Part shown: one piece after another, positions 16,746 through 27,530 of the stretch
Layout of the letters: every line of letters begins with the position of its first letter
How positions within the stretch are numbered: position 1 is the first letter of the stretch
NCBI GenBank assembly: GCA_027039975.1
Contig: JALWFE010000132.1
Coordinates: 1-64,000 of the forward strand
Direction: 5' to 3'
Origin: Flavobacteriales bacterium
GTDB lineage: Bacteria; Bacteroidota; Bacteroidia; Flavobacteriales; Flavobacteriaceae
DNA: 64,000 nt
Translations under genes and position numbers: made by a program
Notes under the pieces: model-generated
Told to the model about the DNA's origin: nothing
What the model saw: only the letters and a program-made list of their open reading frames with translations
Databases searched by the model: none

Positions 16746-19205
16746 ATGAGAAAAAAATTATCCAGCTTTTCGGTATTATTTATTATACTAACGGTTTCAG
16801 TCGCCAAAGCACAAGAAATTGTCGTTGTCGATATGGAAACAAGCTTTCCGATTCAAAATGTAACCGTTAAAAGTCCCGATGGTAAATACCTTTTTCATAC
16901 CAATGCAAACGGAACGGTTAATATCCGCAATTTTAGAAAAAAAGACACCATAATTTTCGAACATCCTTTGTATGATATTTTTATTACGACTAAACGTGAT
17001 ATTATAAAAAACAATTATACCGTTGAACTGGTCAAAAAATATCAAAAGCTTGACAACGTTATATTGTCGGTTTCCCGTACAAAAAGCAAAAAAAAATCGG
17101 TTGCCAAACAAGTAAAAGTCATCGATTATATTGAAACTTTAAAAGTGCAACCGGGTACAGCGGCCGATTTGTTGGAAGACGCCGGAAATATTCACGTTCA
17201 AAGAACCCAAGGCGGTGCCGGAAGTCCGGTTATCAGAGGTTTGGAAGCCAATCGCGTTCTGCTGGTAATAGACGGCATCCGTCTCAATAATGCCATCTCT
17301 CGTACGGGACACTTACATACGACCATCACTATCAACCCTTTAAATTTGGACAGAACGGAAATCATATACGGACCTTCTGCCATTTACGGCTCTGATGCTT
17401 TGGGTGGTGTTATCAACTTTTACACCAAAACACCTGTGATTAACAACCGGAAAAAATTATCCGGAAGTGCTATGGCACGATATGCCAGCGCTACCAACGA
17501 AACCTCTTACCATTTCAGTTCCGATGTCAGTTTTCCACATTGGGCTTCAACTTTTGCACTGTCATACAGTGATTTCGGAAATATCAGAATGGGTAGCAAT
17601 CGTTGGCACGGTTATGAAAATTGGGGAATTGTACCTTTATATTCAATAAATTCCGAAGATTATTATACCAACCAGGAAACGGAAAATCCCGATAAAAATT
17701 TACAACCGAATACCGCTTTCAAACAAAAAAATTTTTTCAACAAAACTGTTATCTCTCTTGGCAAAGATAATAACGAATTGATTTTGGAAACACAATTGAA
17801 TTTGAATTCCGAAATAAACCGTTTCGACAAACTCAACGAATACAAAAACGGTCACCTTAAATTTGCCGAATGGCGGTACGGACCTTCAAAAAGGCTATTA
17901 ATTTCCCCTCAACTTAACCTGCATTTTGATACCAAATGGCTCAAAAAAGCCCGTATAATTTTAGCCTATCAAGATTGGGACGAAAGTCGTATATCCCGGA
18001 AATACGGTAGTGATATACGCCGGTACAAAAAAGAAAATGTTAAAGTTTATTCATTCAACGCAGATTTAAACACACGTTTTAGCGATCGCAAGATTTTTTC
18101 TTATGGCCTTGAAGCTACATACAACGAAGTTAGCTCCAAAGCTTACAGTAAAAAACTCATCGTAAACGGAAATGAAATAACAGGATACCAACCCGGACCG
18201 CCTGTACCTGCACGTTATCCCGACGGCGGCAGCCACTATTCCAGCTTTGCCGCTTATGGCAATTTCAAATTTATTGTCAATGATAAATCGAGTTTTAATG
18301 CCGGTATGCGGTTTACTCAAACTTATGTCAGTGTTATCTGGAAAGACAATACTTTCATAACTTTACCTTACAATATAAATGAATTGGCAAATTTTGCCTT
18401 TACAGGTGATATCAGCTATATTTTCACACCCGGAAATTGGAAATTTAATATCATAGGCTCATCCGGTTTTCGCTCGCCTAATGTCGATGATATCGGAAAA
18501 ATCAGAGAAAAAAGAGGAAAAGTCATCGTTCCGAATATTTATCTCAAACCCGAATATGCTTACAATGGTGAAATAGCGATAACCCGTTTTTTAAACCGCA
18601 AAAAATTTAATATTTCATTAGATGCTTATTATTCGTATTTATACCATTATATCACCCGCGACAAATTTGAATTGGTCCCCGGACAAACCACCATTATCTA
18701 TGACGGTGAACCTGCGGAAACTTATGCCAATGTCAATGCCGGCGATGCCGAAATTTACGGTGGCTCCTTAACTTTGGAAGGTAAACTCAACAAACATTTC
18801 GGACTGGACGGCGGTGTATTTTATACCAAAGGGCGAATGCTTGATAAACACCGTCCTTTACCATCCATCCCACCTGTGTACGGGAATGCCAAACTAACTT
18901 ACAAATTCGTTAATTTCGAAACCTCGCTGCAATACCGTTTTATGTTGGAAAAACCCGTTGAGGAATATGATATCATAGGAGGCGTTGATAATATCGAAGA
19001 ATCACCCGTGGATCCTGATACGGGAGAATATGCCGGATTCCCGCAATGGCATATTCTCAACTGGTATGCCACATATCATCTCAATCAAGATATCTCTATC
19101 AATGCCGGTATTGAAAATATTTTTGATATCCATTACAAAGAATTTGCCTCGGCAGTAAGTGCACCCGGCCGGAATTTTAAAGTACAGTTTATCATACATT
19201 TTTAA
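16746..19205 (+). CDS. TonB-dependent outer membrane receptor
   Basis: From the ATG at 16746 the protein has 819 residues; this start gives a clean signal peptide (MRKKLSSF...VAKAQ). A carboxypeptidase-regulatory-like or secretin-like N-domain (about 25-95) is followed by the plug ('PGTAADLLEDAGNIHVQRTQGGAGSP', 'RGLEANRVLLVIDGIRLNNA', 'IYGPSAIYGSDALGGVINF') and a 22-strand-type barrel ending in 'KVQFIIHF'. It would import a metal chelate, haem or other ligand using TonB energy. The specificity cannot be read from sequence. It lies 26 bases after recO. Confidence 0.93.
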   Translation: MRKKLSSFSVLFIILTVSVAKAQEIVVVDMETSFPIQNVTVKSPDGKYLFHTNANGTVNIRNFRKKDTIIFEHPLYDIFITTKRDIIKNNYTVELVKKYQKLDNVILSVSRTKSKKKSVAKQVKVIDYIETLKVQPGTAADLLEDAGNIHVQRTQGGAGSPVIRGLEANRVLLVIDGIRLNNAISRTGHLHTTITINPLNLDRTEIIYGPSAIYGSDALGGVINFYTKTPVINNRKKLSGSAMARYASATNETSYHFSSDVSFPHWASTFALSYSDFGNIRMGSNRWHGYENWGIVPLYSINSEDYYTNQETENPDKNLQPNTAFKQKNFFNKTVISLGKDNNELILETQLNLNSEINRFDKLNEYKNGHLKFAEWRYGPSKRLLISPQLNLHFDTKWLKKARIILAYQDWDESRISRKYGSDIRRYKKENVKVYSFNADLNTRFSDRKIFSYGLEATYNEVSSKAYSKKLIVNGNEITGYQPGPPVPARYPDGGSHYSSFAAYGNFKFIVNDKSSFNAGMRFTQTYVSVIWKDNTFITLPYNINELANFAFTGDISYIFTPGNWKFNIIGSSGFRSPNVDDIGKIREKRGKVIVPNIYLKPEYAYNGEIAITRFLNRKKFNISLDAYYSYLYHYITRDKFELVPGQTTIIYDGEPAETYANVNAGDAEIYGGSLTLEGKLNKHFGLDGGVFYTKGRMLDKHRPLPSIPPVYGNAKLTYKFVNFETSLQYRFMLEKPVEEYDIIGGVDNIEESPVDPDTGEYAGFPQWHILNWYATYHLNQDISINAGIENIFDIHYKEFASAVSAPGRNFKVQFIIHF

Positions 19206-19627
19206 CGTTGCAATTTGAAATTTGAAAAGGTTTCAAAAAAATTTTTACACTTTTTTAAATACCTCACACCGTCGAAATAACACCGGCAACTAACCATTTA
19301 TAACTTACTACTAATTATCACCTCACCACTTGTCACTCAGCACGTTCAACTAAGTCACTGAGCCTGTCAAAGTGCGGTTACTGAGCTTGTCGAGTGTAAT
19401 CCCGCTCCCCCAACATACGTCGGTGGCACGGGATGTCGCTACGCTCCACTTTCAACTTTTAACTTTTAACTTTCAACTTTCAACTTTCAACTAAAGTGTG
19501 GCATTTCGTCACAAAAACAAGACAAAAAAGCAGTTTTTTTACTTTTGTTTACGTCTTTTTGTCGCATTTATTGTTAAGGAATATATTTTGCAACAATTTT
19601 GGCGAACAATAAAAAAGTTAATAGAAT
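19206..19627. repeat. Repeat island upstream of clpB
   Basis: This 422-base gap contains CACTGAGCCTGTCAAAGTG (19356-19374), a second half-copy (ACTGAGCTTGTCGAGTG, about 19380-19396), and CAACTTTTAACTTTCAACT tracts (19450-19495). The final 130 bases are AT-rich and should hold the clpB promoter, but I could not place a good TAnnTTTG there. No gene is seen. Confidence 0.75.
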
Positions 19628-22228
19628 ATGAATTTCGATAAATTTACTGTAAAATCACAAGAAACCGTCCAAAAAGCTTTGCAGATGGCTCAAGGATTGA
19701 GCAATCCGCAAATTGAGAATGCTCATTTGATGAAAGCGATTCTCGAAGTGGACGAAAACGTCACACCGCATATATTGAAAAAAGCCGGTGTAGATATCAA
19801 TTTATTCAGACAAAGACTCGAACAATATATAAATTCTCTGCCCAAACAACACGGTGGCTCTCAGCCGCAATTATCCAGAACGGCTTCAAAGACTTTAACC
19901 GATGCTTTGAATTTGGCAGAGAAAATGAAAGACGAATATGTGGCTATCGATCATTTGTTATTAGCCATTTTTGACAGTGGTGACGATGTATCCCGTATGT
20001 TAAAAGAAATGGGCGTTACCAAAAAAGCATTGGAAACGGCTATTCAAGATATGCGTAAAGGTAGCCGTGTAACGTCTCAAAGCCAAGAAGATACCTATCA
20101 GGCATTGGAAAAATACGCTATCAATTTGACCAAATTAGCCCGTGAAGGCAAGCTGGACCCGGTCATCGGACGTGACCAAGAGATTCGTCGCGTGTTGCAA
20201 ATTCTCTCACGACGTACCAAAAACAATCCTATTTTAGTCGGTGAGCCGGGAACAGGTAAAACAGCTATTGTCGAAGGTTTGGCACACCGTATTGCCAAAG
20301 GTGACGTACCGGACAACCTAAAAGATAAACAAATTTATGCTTTGGATATGGGAGCGCTTTTGGCCGGTGCCAAATACAAAGGCGAATTTGAAGAACGTTT
20401 GAAATCCGTCGTTAATGAAGTTAAAAAATCGGAAGGCGATATCATCCTGTTTATCGATGAAATTCACACTTTGGTTGGTGCCGGCGGCGGACAAGGCGCT
20501 ATGGATGCCGCTAATATCTTAAAACCGGCATTAGCCCGTGGTGAATTGCGAACCATCGGTGCAACCACCTTGGACGAATATCAAAAACATTTTGAAAAAG
20601 ACAAAGCACTAGAACGCCGCTTCCAAAAAGTGATGGTCGATGAACCGGATATGGAATCCGCCATTTCAATCTTGCGCGGTATCAAAGATAAATACGAACA
20701 ACACCACAAAGTACGTATCAAAGACGATGCGATTATCAATGCCGTTGAATTGTCAACCCGTTACATATCCGACAGATTTTTGCCTGATAAAGCTATTGAC
20801 TTGATGGACGAAGCCGCCAGTAAATTGCGTATGGAAATCAATTCCAAACCCGAAGAACTCGATAAATTGGACAGAAAAATTATGCAATTGGAAATAGAAT
20901 TGGCGGCTATCAAACGTGAAAAAGACGAGAAAAAAATCAAAGAACTCGAGAAAGAATTGGCCGAACTCAAAGAAGAACGCAATCAAATCTATACCAAATG
21001 GAAAGAAGAAAAAGATTTGATTGACAATATTCAAAATATCAAAAAAGAAATAGAACAAACCAAATTTGAAGCCGAAAAAGCCGAACGTGAAGGTAACTAC
21101 GGTAAAGTGGCCGAAATCCGTTACGGCAGACTCAAGGAATTGGAAGACAAATTGGCCAAAGCACAACAAGAACTTAAAGAAAAACAAGCCAACTCTTCAT
21201 TGATTAAAGAAGAAGTTACCGGCGAAGATGTAGCCGAAGTGGTAGCCAAGTGGACCGGTATTCCCGTTCAAAAAATGTTGCAAAGTGACCGTGAAAAACT
21301 GTTGCGACTTGAAGATGAATTACATACGCAAGTCGTAGGGCAAGAAGATGCCATCAAAGCGGTAGCCGATGCCGTACGTCGCAGTCGTGCCGGATTGAAA
21401 GACCCGAACAAACCGATAGGTTCGTTCTTATTCCTGGGAACTACCGGTGTCGGTAAAACCGAATTGGCAAAAGCTTTGGCAAACTACCTTTTTAACGACG
21501 AAAAAGCGATGACGCGTATCGATATGAGCGAATATCAAGAGAAACACGCTGTCAGTCGCTTAGTGGGTGCGCCTCCGGGATATGTCGGATACGATGAAGG
21601 CGGTCAATTGACCGAAGCCGTCCGACGCAAACCCTATCAAGTGATTTTGCTCGACGAAATCGAAAAAGCGCATCCCGATACGTTCAACATCTTATTGCAA
21701 ATGCTCGATGAAGGTCGCCTGACCGACAATAAAGGCCGTACGGCAGACTTTAAAAACACTATTATTATCATGACTTCCAATATGGCATCCGATAAGATTC
21801 AGCAAGCTTTTGAAAATGCCAAAACACCCGAAGAACGCGAAAAAGCCGCTGAAAAAGCCAAAGAAGAAGTCATGCAAGAATTAAAAAGACGTGTCCGTCC
21901 CGAATTTTTGAACAGAATAGACGAAATCATCATGTTCAAACCATTGACTAAAAACGAAATCATAGACATTGTCAAAATTCAACTCAACAAAGTGGCTAAA
22001 ATGTTGAAAGAACAAAATATCAATGTCGAATTTACCGATAGGGCAATTGAATATCTGGCCGATAAGGGCTTTGATCCCGAATTCGGAGCACGTCCGGTCA
22101 AACGGGTTATTCAAAGGGATATTTTGAACAATTTGTCCAAAGATATCCTAGCCGGAAAAGTCAGTACAGGTTCGACTATCGTCGTCGATTATCAAGACGG
22201 ACAAATCGTGTTTAAAAACAAAGCTTAA
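19628..22228 (+). CDS. clpB: ClpB disaggregase (Hsp104-type AAA+ chaperone)
   Basis: The protein has 866 residues, the usual length. In order: a Clp_N repeat domain (1-150), AAA1 with Walker A 'GEPGTGKT' (205-212) and Walker B '[10 protein letters not shown]', a long coiled-coil middle domain (about 410-530; '[23 protein letters not shown]'), AAA2 with 'GTTGVGKT' (604-611) and '[13 protein letters not shown]', and a C-terminal small domain. With DnaK it threads aggregated proteins through its hexameric pore. The middle domain distinguishes it from ClpA and ClpC. It is flanked by a repeat island and a strong terminator, so it appears monocistronic. Confidence 0.98.
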   Translation: MNFDKFTVKSQETVQKALQMAQGLSNPQIENAHLMKAILEVDENVTPHILKKAGVDINLFRQRLEQYINSLPKQHGGSQPQLSRTASKTLTDALNLAEKMKDEYVAIDHLLLAIFDSGDDVSRMLKEMGVTKKALETAIQDMRKGSRVTSQSQEDTYQALEKYAINLTKLAREGKLDPVIGRDQEIRRVLQILSRRTKNNPILVGEPGTGKTAIVEGLAHRIAKGDVPDNLKDKQIYALDMGALLAGAKYKGEFEERLKSVVNEVKKSEGDIILFIDEIHTLVGAGGGQGAMDAANILKPALARGELRTIGATTLDEYQKHFEKDKALERRFQKVMVDEPDMESAISILRGIKDKYEQHHKVRIKDDAIINAVELSTRYISDRFLPDKAIDLMDEAASKLRMEINSKPEELDKLDRKIMQLEIELAAIKREKDEKKIKELEKELAELKEERNQIYTKWKEEKDLIDNIQNIKKEIEQTKFEAEKAEREGNYGKVAEIRYGRLKELEDKLAKAQQELKEKQANSSLIKEEVTGEDVAEVVAKWTGIPVQKMLQSDREKLLRLEDELHTQVVGQEDAIKAVADAVRRSRAGLKDPNKPIGSFLFLGTTGVGKTELAKALANYLFNDEKAMTRIDMSEYQEKHAVSRLVGAPPGYVGYDEGGQLTEAVRRKPYQVILLDEIEKAHPDTFNILLQMLDEGRLTDNKGRTADFKNTIIIMTSNMASDKIQQAFENAKTPEEREKAAEKAKEEVMQELKRRVRPEFLNRIDEIIMFKPLTKNEIIDIVKIQLNKVAKMLKEQNINVEFTDRAIEYLADKGFDPEFGARPVKRVIQRDILNNLSKDILAGKVSTGSTIVVDYQDGQIVFKNKA

Positions 22229-22257
22229 CACCTGAATTATAAATTTAATCTTATTAA

Positions 22258-22292
22258 AACGCCGCAAGACTCTGTTCTTGTGGCGTTTTTTT
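22258..22292 (+). terminator. Rho-independent terminator of clpB
   Basis: A 12-bp stem AACGCCGCAAGA/TCTTGTGGCGTT (22258-22269 with 22276-22287, one G-T pair) is followed by a run of seven T. It lies 30 bases after the clpB stop. Confidence 0.93.
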
Positions 22293-22378
22293 ATGATTAT
22301 CATACCGGTTTTGTTTTCTTTAAACAGCTTGCTTAGTAAAAAAAATTGTATTTTAGCAATCGGCTTACTAACTTTTTT

Positions 22379-23869
22379 ATGTCACAAAAAAGAATTATCA
22401 TTATCGGTGGTGGACCGGCCGGACTTACGGCGGCGTATGAACTCTCAAAAATCGAAGGTATGCTGCCTGTCGTATTGGAACAAACCGGTTTTTGGGGAGG
22501 TATTTCCCGGACAGAAGAACAAAACGGTAACCGGATAGATATCGGCGGACACCGGTTTTTTTCCAAATCCGGCAAAGTTATGAATTGGTGGCAACAAATG
22601 ATGCCCGTATGTAATAATTTGACGGATTGTCAAGACAAACGGGACGTATTATTGATCAGACACCGTAAATCACGTATTTACTACAACAAACGTTTTTTTG
22701 ATTATCCGGTAACACTCAATTTTACAACCATAAAAAATTTAGGAGTATTCAACACTGTTTTAATCGGATTAAGTTATTTGAAAACCAAAATTTTTCCGCC
22801 GGCAAATATTCAATCGCTTGAAGATTTTTTTATCAGCCGGTTTGGCCAACGTTTGTATCGCACGTTTTTTAAAGACTATACCGAAAAAGTCTGGGGTGTC
22901 AGTTGTGCTAATATTCCTGCGGAATGGGGCAAACAGCGTATCAAAGGTTTATCCGTTACCAAAACTTTATTACATGCCTTAAAAAAATTATTTCCGGGTA
23001 GTACCGGAAACATTGCCCAGAAGAACGTAGAAACTTCATTGATTGAATATTTTTTATATCCTAAGTACGGTCCGGGACAAATGTGGGAGTTGGTAGCCGA
23101 CCGGGTAGCGGCAAACGGCGGTATATTGAAACAAAATTATAAAGTAACGGGATTAAATTTTGACCGCAACCGTATCGTCAGTGTGGAAGCCGTTAATCTG
23201 ATAACCGGTCAAACGGAAACCTTTCAAGCCGATACGGTGATTTCTACAATGCCGGTCAAAAATTTAATTGAAAGTTTTAACAGGAAAGTGCCTCAGACCG
23301 TTAAAGAATTGGCAGCACGGTTGCAATACAGGGATTTCATTACCGTAGGTTTATTACTTCAAAATATGAAACAAAAATTGGACGACAATTGGATTTACAT
23401 CCAAGAAAATTATGTTAAAGTAGGACGTTTACAAATTTTCAACAATTGGAGCCCGTATATGGTTAAAAATCCCGTTTATACCTGGGTTGGATTGGAATAT
23501 TTTTGTAATGAAGGGGATAATTTGTGGCAATTGAGCAAACAAGAAATGACCGAGTTGGCTATCGACGAAATGATTCGTTTGGATTTTATCGCTGACAAAC
23601 AAACGGTATTAGACAGTAAGGTTATCAAAGTACCCAAGGCTTATCCCGCTTATTTCGGTGCTTATGAACAATTCGATAAAATCCGCTCATACACCGATAG
23701 CATTGACAACTTATATCTTGCAGGCAGAAACGGTATGCATAAATACAACAATCAGGATCACTCCATGCTGACGGCAATGGCAGCCGTGGAAAGTATCACC
23801 GGAAAAAAGCCGGGCAAAAATCATATTTGGACTGTTAACACTGAGGAAACTTATCATGAAGAAAAATAA
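22379..23869 (+). CDS. FAD-dependent amine-oxidase-like oxidoreductase
   Basis: From the ATG at 22379 the protein has 496 residues. The Rossmann FAD motif '[20 protein letters not shown]' is immediately at the N-terminus, which supports this start. Other signatures are '[11 protein letters not shown]' and the C-terminal FAD-contact motif '[20 protein letters not shown]'. It belongs to the NAD(P)-binding/amino-oxidase superfamily, close to proteins annotated as UDP-galactopyranose mutase-like or protoporphyrinogen oxidase-like and often found in polysaccharide loci. The substrate is unknown. It is followed by gene debris, so its original operon context may be lost. Confidence 0.85.
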   Translation: MSQKRIIIIGGGPAGLTAAYELSKIEGMLPVVLEQTGFWGGISRTEEQNGNRIDIGGHRFFSKSGKVMNWWQQMMPVCNNLTDCQDKRDVLLIRHRKSRIYYNKRFFDYPVTLNFTTIKNLGVFNTVLIGLSYLKTKIFPPANIQSLEDFFISRFGQRLYRTFFKDYTEKVWGVSCANIPAEWGKQRIKGLSVTKTLLHALKKLFPGSTGNIAQKNVETSLIEYFLYPKYGPGQMWELVADRVAANGGILKQNYKVTGLNFDRNRIVSVEAVNLITGQTETFQADTVISTMPVKNLIESFNRKVPQTVKELAARLQYRDFITVGLLLQNMKQKLDDNWIYIQENYVKVGRLQIFNNWSPYMVKNPVYTWVGLEYFCNEGDNLWQLSKQEMTELAIDEMIRLDFIADKQTVLDSKVIKVPKAYPAYFGAYEQFDKIRSYTDSIDNLYLAGRNGMHKYNNQDHSMLTAMAAVESITGKKPGKNHIWTVNTEETYHEEK

Positions 23870-23871
23870 AA

Positions 23872-23991
23872 AATATTCCGGTAAATCAAGCTTATGTCGA
23901 TGGCAACTTGGTTACATCACCGGCTTGGCCCGGTCATCCGGCATTTATGCGGGAATTTATCAAACTGCTAGGCGGTAAATTGGAAGCTTAG
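23872..23991 (+). pseudogene. 3' remnant of a DJ-1/PfpI-family protein gene
   Basis: The plus strand encodes '[19 protein letters not shown]' followed by '[12 protein letters not shown]' and a stop at 23989-23991. The pattern [25 protein letters not shown] is the C-terminal end of PfpI/DJ-1-like glyoxalase/protease-family proteins. Only about 38 codons remain; the catalytic Cys region is missing and the fragment begins directly after the stop of the amine-oxidase gene. This indicates a deletion with a junction near 23870. Confidence 0.8.
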
Positions 23992-24034
23992 CCAAACTTT
24001 TGATTTAAGGTTCTGTAAAATTCAAATTTTTTAT

Positions 24035-24117
24035 TAAATTTGCAAAGAGCTATTTTTAGATGACCTCGTGCTTTCATCCGAAGCTGATGATTGAGGCTCT
24101 AAAATAGCTCTTTTTTT
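24035..24117 (+). ncRNA. Candidate small structured RNA or large terminator with its own promoter
   Basis: TAAATTTG (24035-24042) matches the -7 promoter element. Directly after it a long stem forms: AAAGAGCTATTTTTAGA (24044-24060) pairs with TCTAAAATAGCTCTTT (24098-24113) with one bulged T. Between them are two nested helices (CCTC/GAGG and TCATC/GATGA). A T run (24111-24117) follows, as in a rho-independent terminator. It may be an independent small RNA of about 70 nt, or only the terminator of the upstream gene. No known RNA family could be assigned. Confidence 0.35.
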
Positions 24118-24152
24118 GATTATCACGCTTTTGATTGTTTAATACCAATATA

Positions 24153-25016
24153 TTATTCCTTCACAATTTTTGCCGTATAATTTCCTTTACCGGTTTCCAA
24201 ATGGATAAAATAAACGGCATTTGAAGGTTTGTCAAATCGATTTTTAGCACCTTGTCTCGAGTGATTATATATTGACGAATTATTTTACCCGAAACATCTG
24301 AAATTTTAATGGTTTTGATTTTTTCTTGTCCGTTATACGAAGCAAAATCAACGATTAATGTATTGTTTGCCGGATTAGGATAAATCGCAATGCCTTTTTG
24401 TCGCAATGTCTCGATGGAAACATAAGCATTTACCGTAATATCAAAACTGCAAGTACTTTCATTACCGGCGTCGTCGGTTACATGCCAAGTTATGGTCGTA
24501 GTGCCTTCGGGCAATGATGCTCCGGCAAGGCTTGAAGCCGAATTAAAATCATTGTAAACGGAATTGACATTACAATTATCATTTGTCGACACCGGGTCAA
24601 ATTCGGTTCCCGATACGGTGTAAGTATGCGTTTGGTCCGCATCAACCGTTTGATTACCGACACAAGTGATTGTTGGATCAGTCGTATCGGCTACGATAAC
24701 CGTTTGTTGTGCCGTTGCCGTATTGCCGTTGCCGTCGTCAAAAGTCCAATGTATCGTATATGTGCCTTGTTGCGTATAAGTCAGCGGGTCGGTAGTCGTA
24801 CCGGTGATTGTTCCCGCACAATTGTCGGTAGTCGTTAGTGCCGTTGCGGTTACCGAGCATTCATCCGTTAAATCCGGTAAAACAGGAACCACAGGTGCTT
24901 CATTATCGGTAGTTAAAGTTGCAATATCACTGGTGATAAATCCTGATGAATTTGAAACGACACAACGATATTGATATAGATAAACTTAAAACTAAAATTA
25001 TACTTTTTGTTTTCAT
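24153..25016 (-). pseudogene. Broken gene for a secreted HYR-domain protein with type IX sorting signal
   Basis: The minus strand starts with a signal peptide 'MKTKSIILVLSLSISISL' (25016 onward). A different frame then carries an Ig/HYR-type segment ('YQYRCVVSNSSGFITSDIA'), two HYR-like repeats ('ADTTDPTITCVGNQTV') and a sorting domain ('IAIYPNPANNTLIVDF'). Near 24240 the frame shifts again: the expected ending 'NAVYFIHLETGKGNYTAKIVKE' lies in the third frame and stops at 24153. At least two frame disruptions are present, plus a probable large internal deletion that joins the signal peptide to the C-terminal part of a much larger adhesin. The longest intact open piece is 24161-24892. Two sequencing errors would be an alternative, but the very short N-terminal region argues for decay. 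Confidence 0.78.
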
Positions 25017-25152
25017 AGCAAGTAATTTTATAATTTTAATCAATAAAGAATGTTAAATATAATCTATCAATAAAAATTTATTTTTTTTATGAAAAGAATA
25101 ATGATTTTTGTCAGATTTTATTTTTTCCTTATTTTTTGTAATAAATAAGTAA

Positions 25153-25174
25153 AACCCCAACAGGCGCAGGGGTT
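25153..25174 (-). terminator. Weak terminator after the zinc metallopeptidase gene
   Basis: AACCCC (25153-25158) pairs with GGGGTT (25169-25174) around a 10-base loop, about 50 bases after the peptidase stop. The downstream T tract on the minus strand is interrupted, so efficiency is doubtful. Confidence 0.5.
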
Positions 25175-25222
25175 ATGAATCTTTAAAATATTTGTATTGG
25201 AGAAAGAACTATTAGGCAATCA

Positions 25223-26074
25223 TTATAAATCATTCGTATTAAACGTATCGCCACCTCTGATAGTACCGTTTTTAAAACCTTTGATAAACCAGCGGGCGCG
25301 TTGTTCGGAAGTTCCGTGTGTAAAAGCATCCGGCACGACTCTTCCGGTATATTTTTTTTGCAATCTGTCATCACCGACCGATGCGGCGGCATTGACCGCT
25401 TCTTCAATATCTCCCGGATCTAAAACATGTTTCATCTCTTCAATATGCCGTGCCCAAACGCCTGCCAAATAATCGGCTTGTAGTTCCAAACGAACAGATA
25501 ATTTGTTGTATTCTTTTTTACTCAATTTATGACGCTGATATTGAACTTGTTGTGTTACACCCAAAAGATTTTGAACATGATGCCCAACTTCGTGCGCAAT
25601 AATATAAGCCATGGCAAAATCGCCACCAGCTCCAAATTTGCGTTTGAGGTCTCTAAAAAAGTCCAAATCTATATAAACTTTTTCATCTGCGGGACAATAA
25701 AAGGGTCCTGTTGCCGAATTGGCCATACCACAAGCCGCCGGTGTGTAACCGGAGTATAAAACCAGCTTGGGATAACGGTATTGGGTATGCAATTCGTTAC
25801 GAAAAATTTTAGACCAGACATCTTCCGTGTCTTTAAAAACAACTTTGGCAAACTCTGCCAATTCATCATTAGGCTCATGTCCGATTGTTCGGGTTTGTCC
25901 GGCAGGCACCGTTTGGGGTTGTTGTAGCATTTCAGTAGGTGCTTCACCTGTCAATAAAGTATATGCAATAAAAAATATAATGGTACCAATACCGATAGTA
26001 CCACTTACTACACGACCACGACGTCCTCTGCGGTCTTCTACATTTGTACTGGTTTGTCTGCCTCTCCAACGCAT
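25223..26074 (-). CDS. Neutral zinc metallopeptidase (YpfJ/KPN_02809 family)
   Basis: From the ATG at 26074 the protein has 283 residues. This start gives the family's N-terminal 'MRWRGRQTSTNVEDRRG'; 17 upstream in-frame codons are untypical. One membrane segment (about 25-42) is followed by 'CGMANSATGPFYCPADEKVYIDLDFF' and the zinc motif 'HEVGHH' (161-166), with a third ligand region 'RLELQADYLAGVWA'. The family is found widely in bacteria, and its substrates are unknown. The gene borders the insertion element at 26183. Confidence 0.93.
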   Translation of the reverse strand: MRWRGRQTSTNVEDRRGRRGRVVSGTIGIGTIIFFIAYTLLTGEAPTEMLQQPQTVPAGQTRTIGHEPNDELAEFAKVVFKDTEDVWSKIFRNELHTQYRYPKLVLYSGYTPAACGMANSATGPFYCPADEKVYIDLDFFRDLKRKFGAGGDFAMAYIIAHEVGHHVQNLLGVTQQVQYQRHKLSKKEYNKLSVRLELQADYLAGVWARHIEEMKHVLDPGDIEEAVNAAASVGDDRLQKKYTGRVVPDAFTHGTSEQRARWFIKGFKNGTIRGGDTFNTNDL

Positions 26075-26182
26075 TGTAATTTGTTTTAATATTAAATGTA
26101 ACAAAAATACTATTTTTTTGAGCATGTAATTGAAAATTTCTTAATTTCCATTTTAGTAACACCTAAATGTACTTTTCCATAT

Positions 26183-27529
26183 CAATCCCGTCCTAAACGT
26201 TTGAAAAAAATAATATAAAAAGAGAATGGTATTTAAAAATCTCAATTAACTTTGAGTTGTAAAACCAAAAACACCATTCTCTTATGACAAAGATAACATT
26301 ATTTGCTCAAATTATCCAAAGACTTGACCGTTCAATTTTTAATAAACTTGTAAAAGAGCACAGCACAGACAAACATCACAAAGGATTTGATAGTTGGTCA
26401 CATTTAATATCCATGCTTTTTTGCCATTTTGGAAAAAGTCAATCCCTTCGAGATATAAGTAACGGTTTACGATCTGCAACAGGCAACCTAAATCATCTTG
26501 GTAATGTTCACCCGCCAACCAAATCAAATTTAGGTTATCAGAATAAACACAGGACATATGAGTTGTTTAGAGATTACTATTACAACTTATCAAAACATTT
26601 AGGACAGCAGGCAGGATTTAAGCAAGTTAAATTCAGAATAAAGTCAAAAATTCTTTTACTTGACGCAACTACTATTAGTTTGTGTTTATCACTATTTGAT
26701 TGGGCAAAATACAAGACTAAAAAAGGCGCTGTCAAAATGCACACATTGCTTGATTTTGGCGGTAATCTACCTGCCTATGTAAACATTACAGATGGCAAAA
26801 CAGCCGATAATAAAGGCGCTTACGATATTCCCTTAATTAAAAATAGTGTAGTGGTAGCCGACCGGTTTTACAATGATTTTTCACTCTTGAATATTTGGGA
26901 TAGCAAAGGGGTATTTTTTGTAGTAAGACTACAAAGAAAACTTAAAATTTACAACTATAAAAGAAAATGAATTACCTGACAACAAACACCAGCATATTTT
27001 AATAGATGAAATTATAGAACTCACAGGAAAAACAAAAGATAAATATCCTAAACGCTTAAGAAGAATTGCCATTTGGGATGAAAAAAATAAACAGGTAATA
27101 GAATTGATAACCAATAATTTTAGATGGTCATGCAATACTATTAGCGAATTATACAAAAGTCGCTGGCAAATAGAAATCTTTTTTAGAGAAATTAAGCAAC
27201 TTTTACATATAAAGTCCTTTATAGGCACAAGCCCCAACGCTGTAATGATTCAAATATGGACAGCATTAATTACCATTCTTATATTAAAATATCTCAAAGC
27301 CATAGCAAAGCATAAGTGGTATTTATCTAATTTGGTGGCTTTTTTAAGAATAAACCTATTTGTCAAAATTAACCTTCAAAAATGGCTAGATGAACCTTTT
27401 ATCAAAAAGAAAAAACCACCGGATTTGCCTATTCAGGGGGTTCTTTTTGATTTTTAGCGGTTTTTTATTGGTAATCTCAATAAAATCAATACTTTTGATT
27501 TGTCTTAAAATTTATTTAGGACAGGATTG
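26183..27529 (+). mobile_element. IS4-like insertion sequence with imperfect terminal inverted repeats
   Basis: The left end CAATCCCGTCCTAAA (26183-26197) is the inverted copy of TTTAGGACAGGATTG (27515-27529) with one mismatch, giving ends of about 15 bp around a transposase. The total length is about 1.35 kb. The product has a DUF4372-type N-terminal region and a DDE domain, as in IS4-group elements of Bacteroidota. No clear target duplication flanks it. A truncated membrane-protein frame begins two bases after the right end, which suggests insertion into a gene plus loss of the 5' part. Confidence 0.85.
26284..27457 (+). pseudogene. IS4-family transposase, frameshifted
   Basis: The first part (26284-26970) encodes 'LDRSIFNKLVKEHSTDKHHKGFDSW' (DUF4372-type), then DDE catalytic parts: 'LLLDATTISL' (first Asp) and 'VVVADRFYNDF' (second Asp). 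The second part continues in another frame from about 26935 ('ENLKFTTIKENELPDNKHQ') through 'LYKSRWQIEIFFREIKQLL', which contains the YREK-like signature with the catalytic Glu, to a stop at 27457. One base too many in the AGACTACAAAGAAAAC region (about 26930-26942) would explain the shift. This is either an inactivating mutation or, less likely, programmed frameshifting; no typical A6G slippery heptamer is seen there. Confidence 0.85.
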
Positions 27530-27530
27530 A

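Noticed and set aside
20753-21187. A 144-codon Phe-rich frame antisense to clpB
   Set aside because: It is the antisense of the Glu/Lys-rich coiled coil of ClpB, which reads as Phe/Leu; it has no independent support.
26934-26970. Programmed frameshifting in the IS transposase
   Set aside because: The site lacks a standard slippery heptamer and a clear downstream stimulatory structure; simple mutation explains it better.
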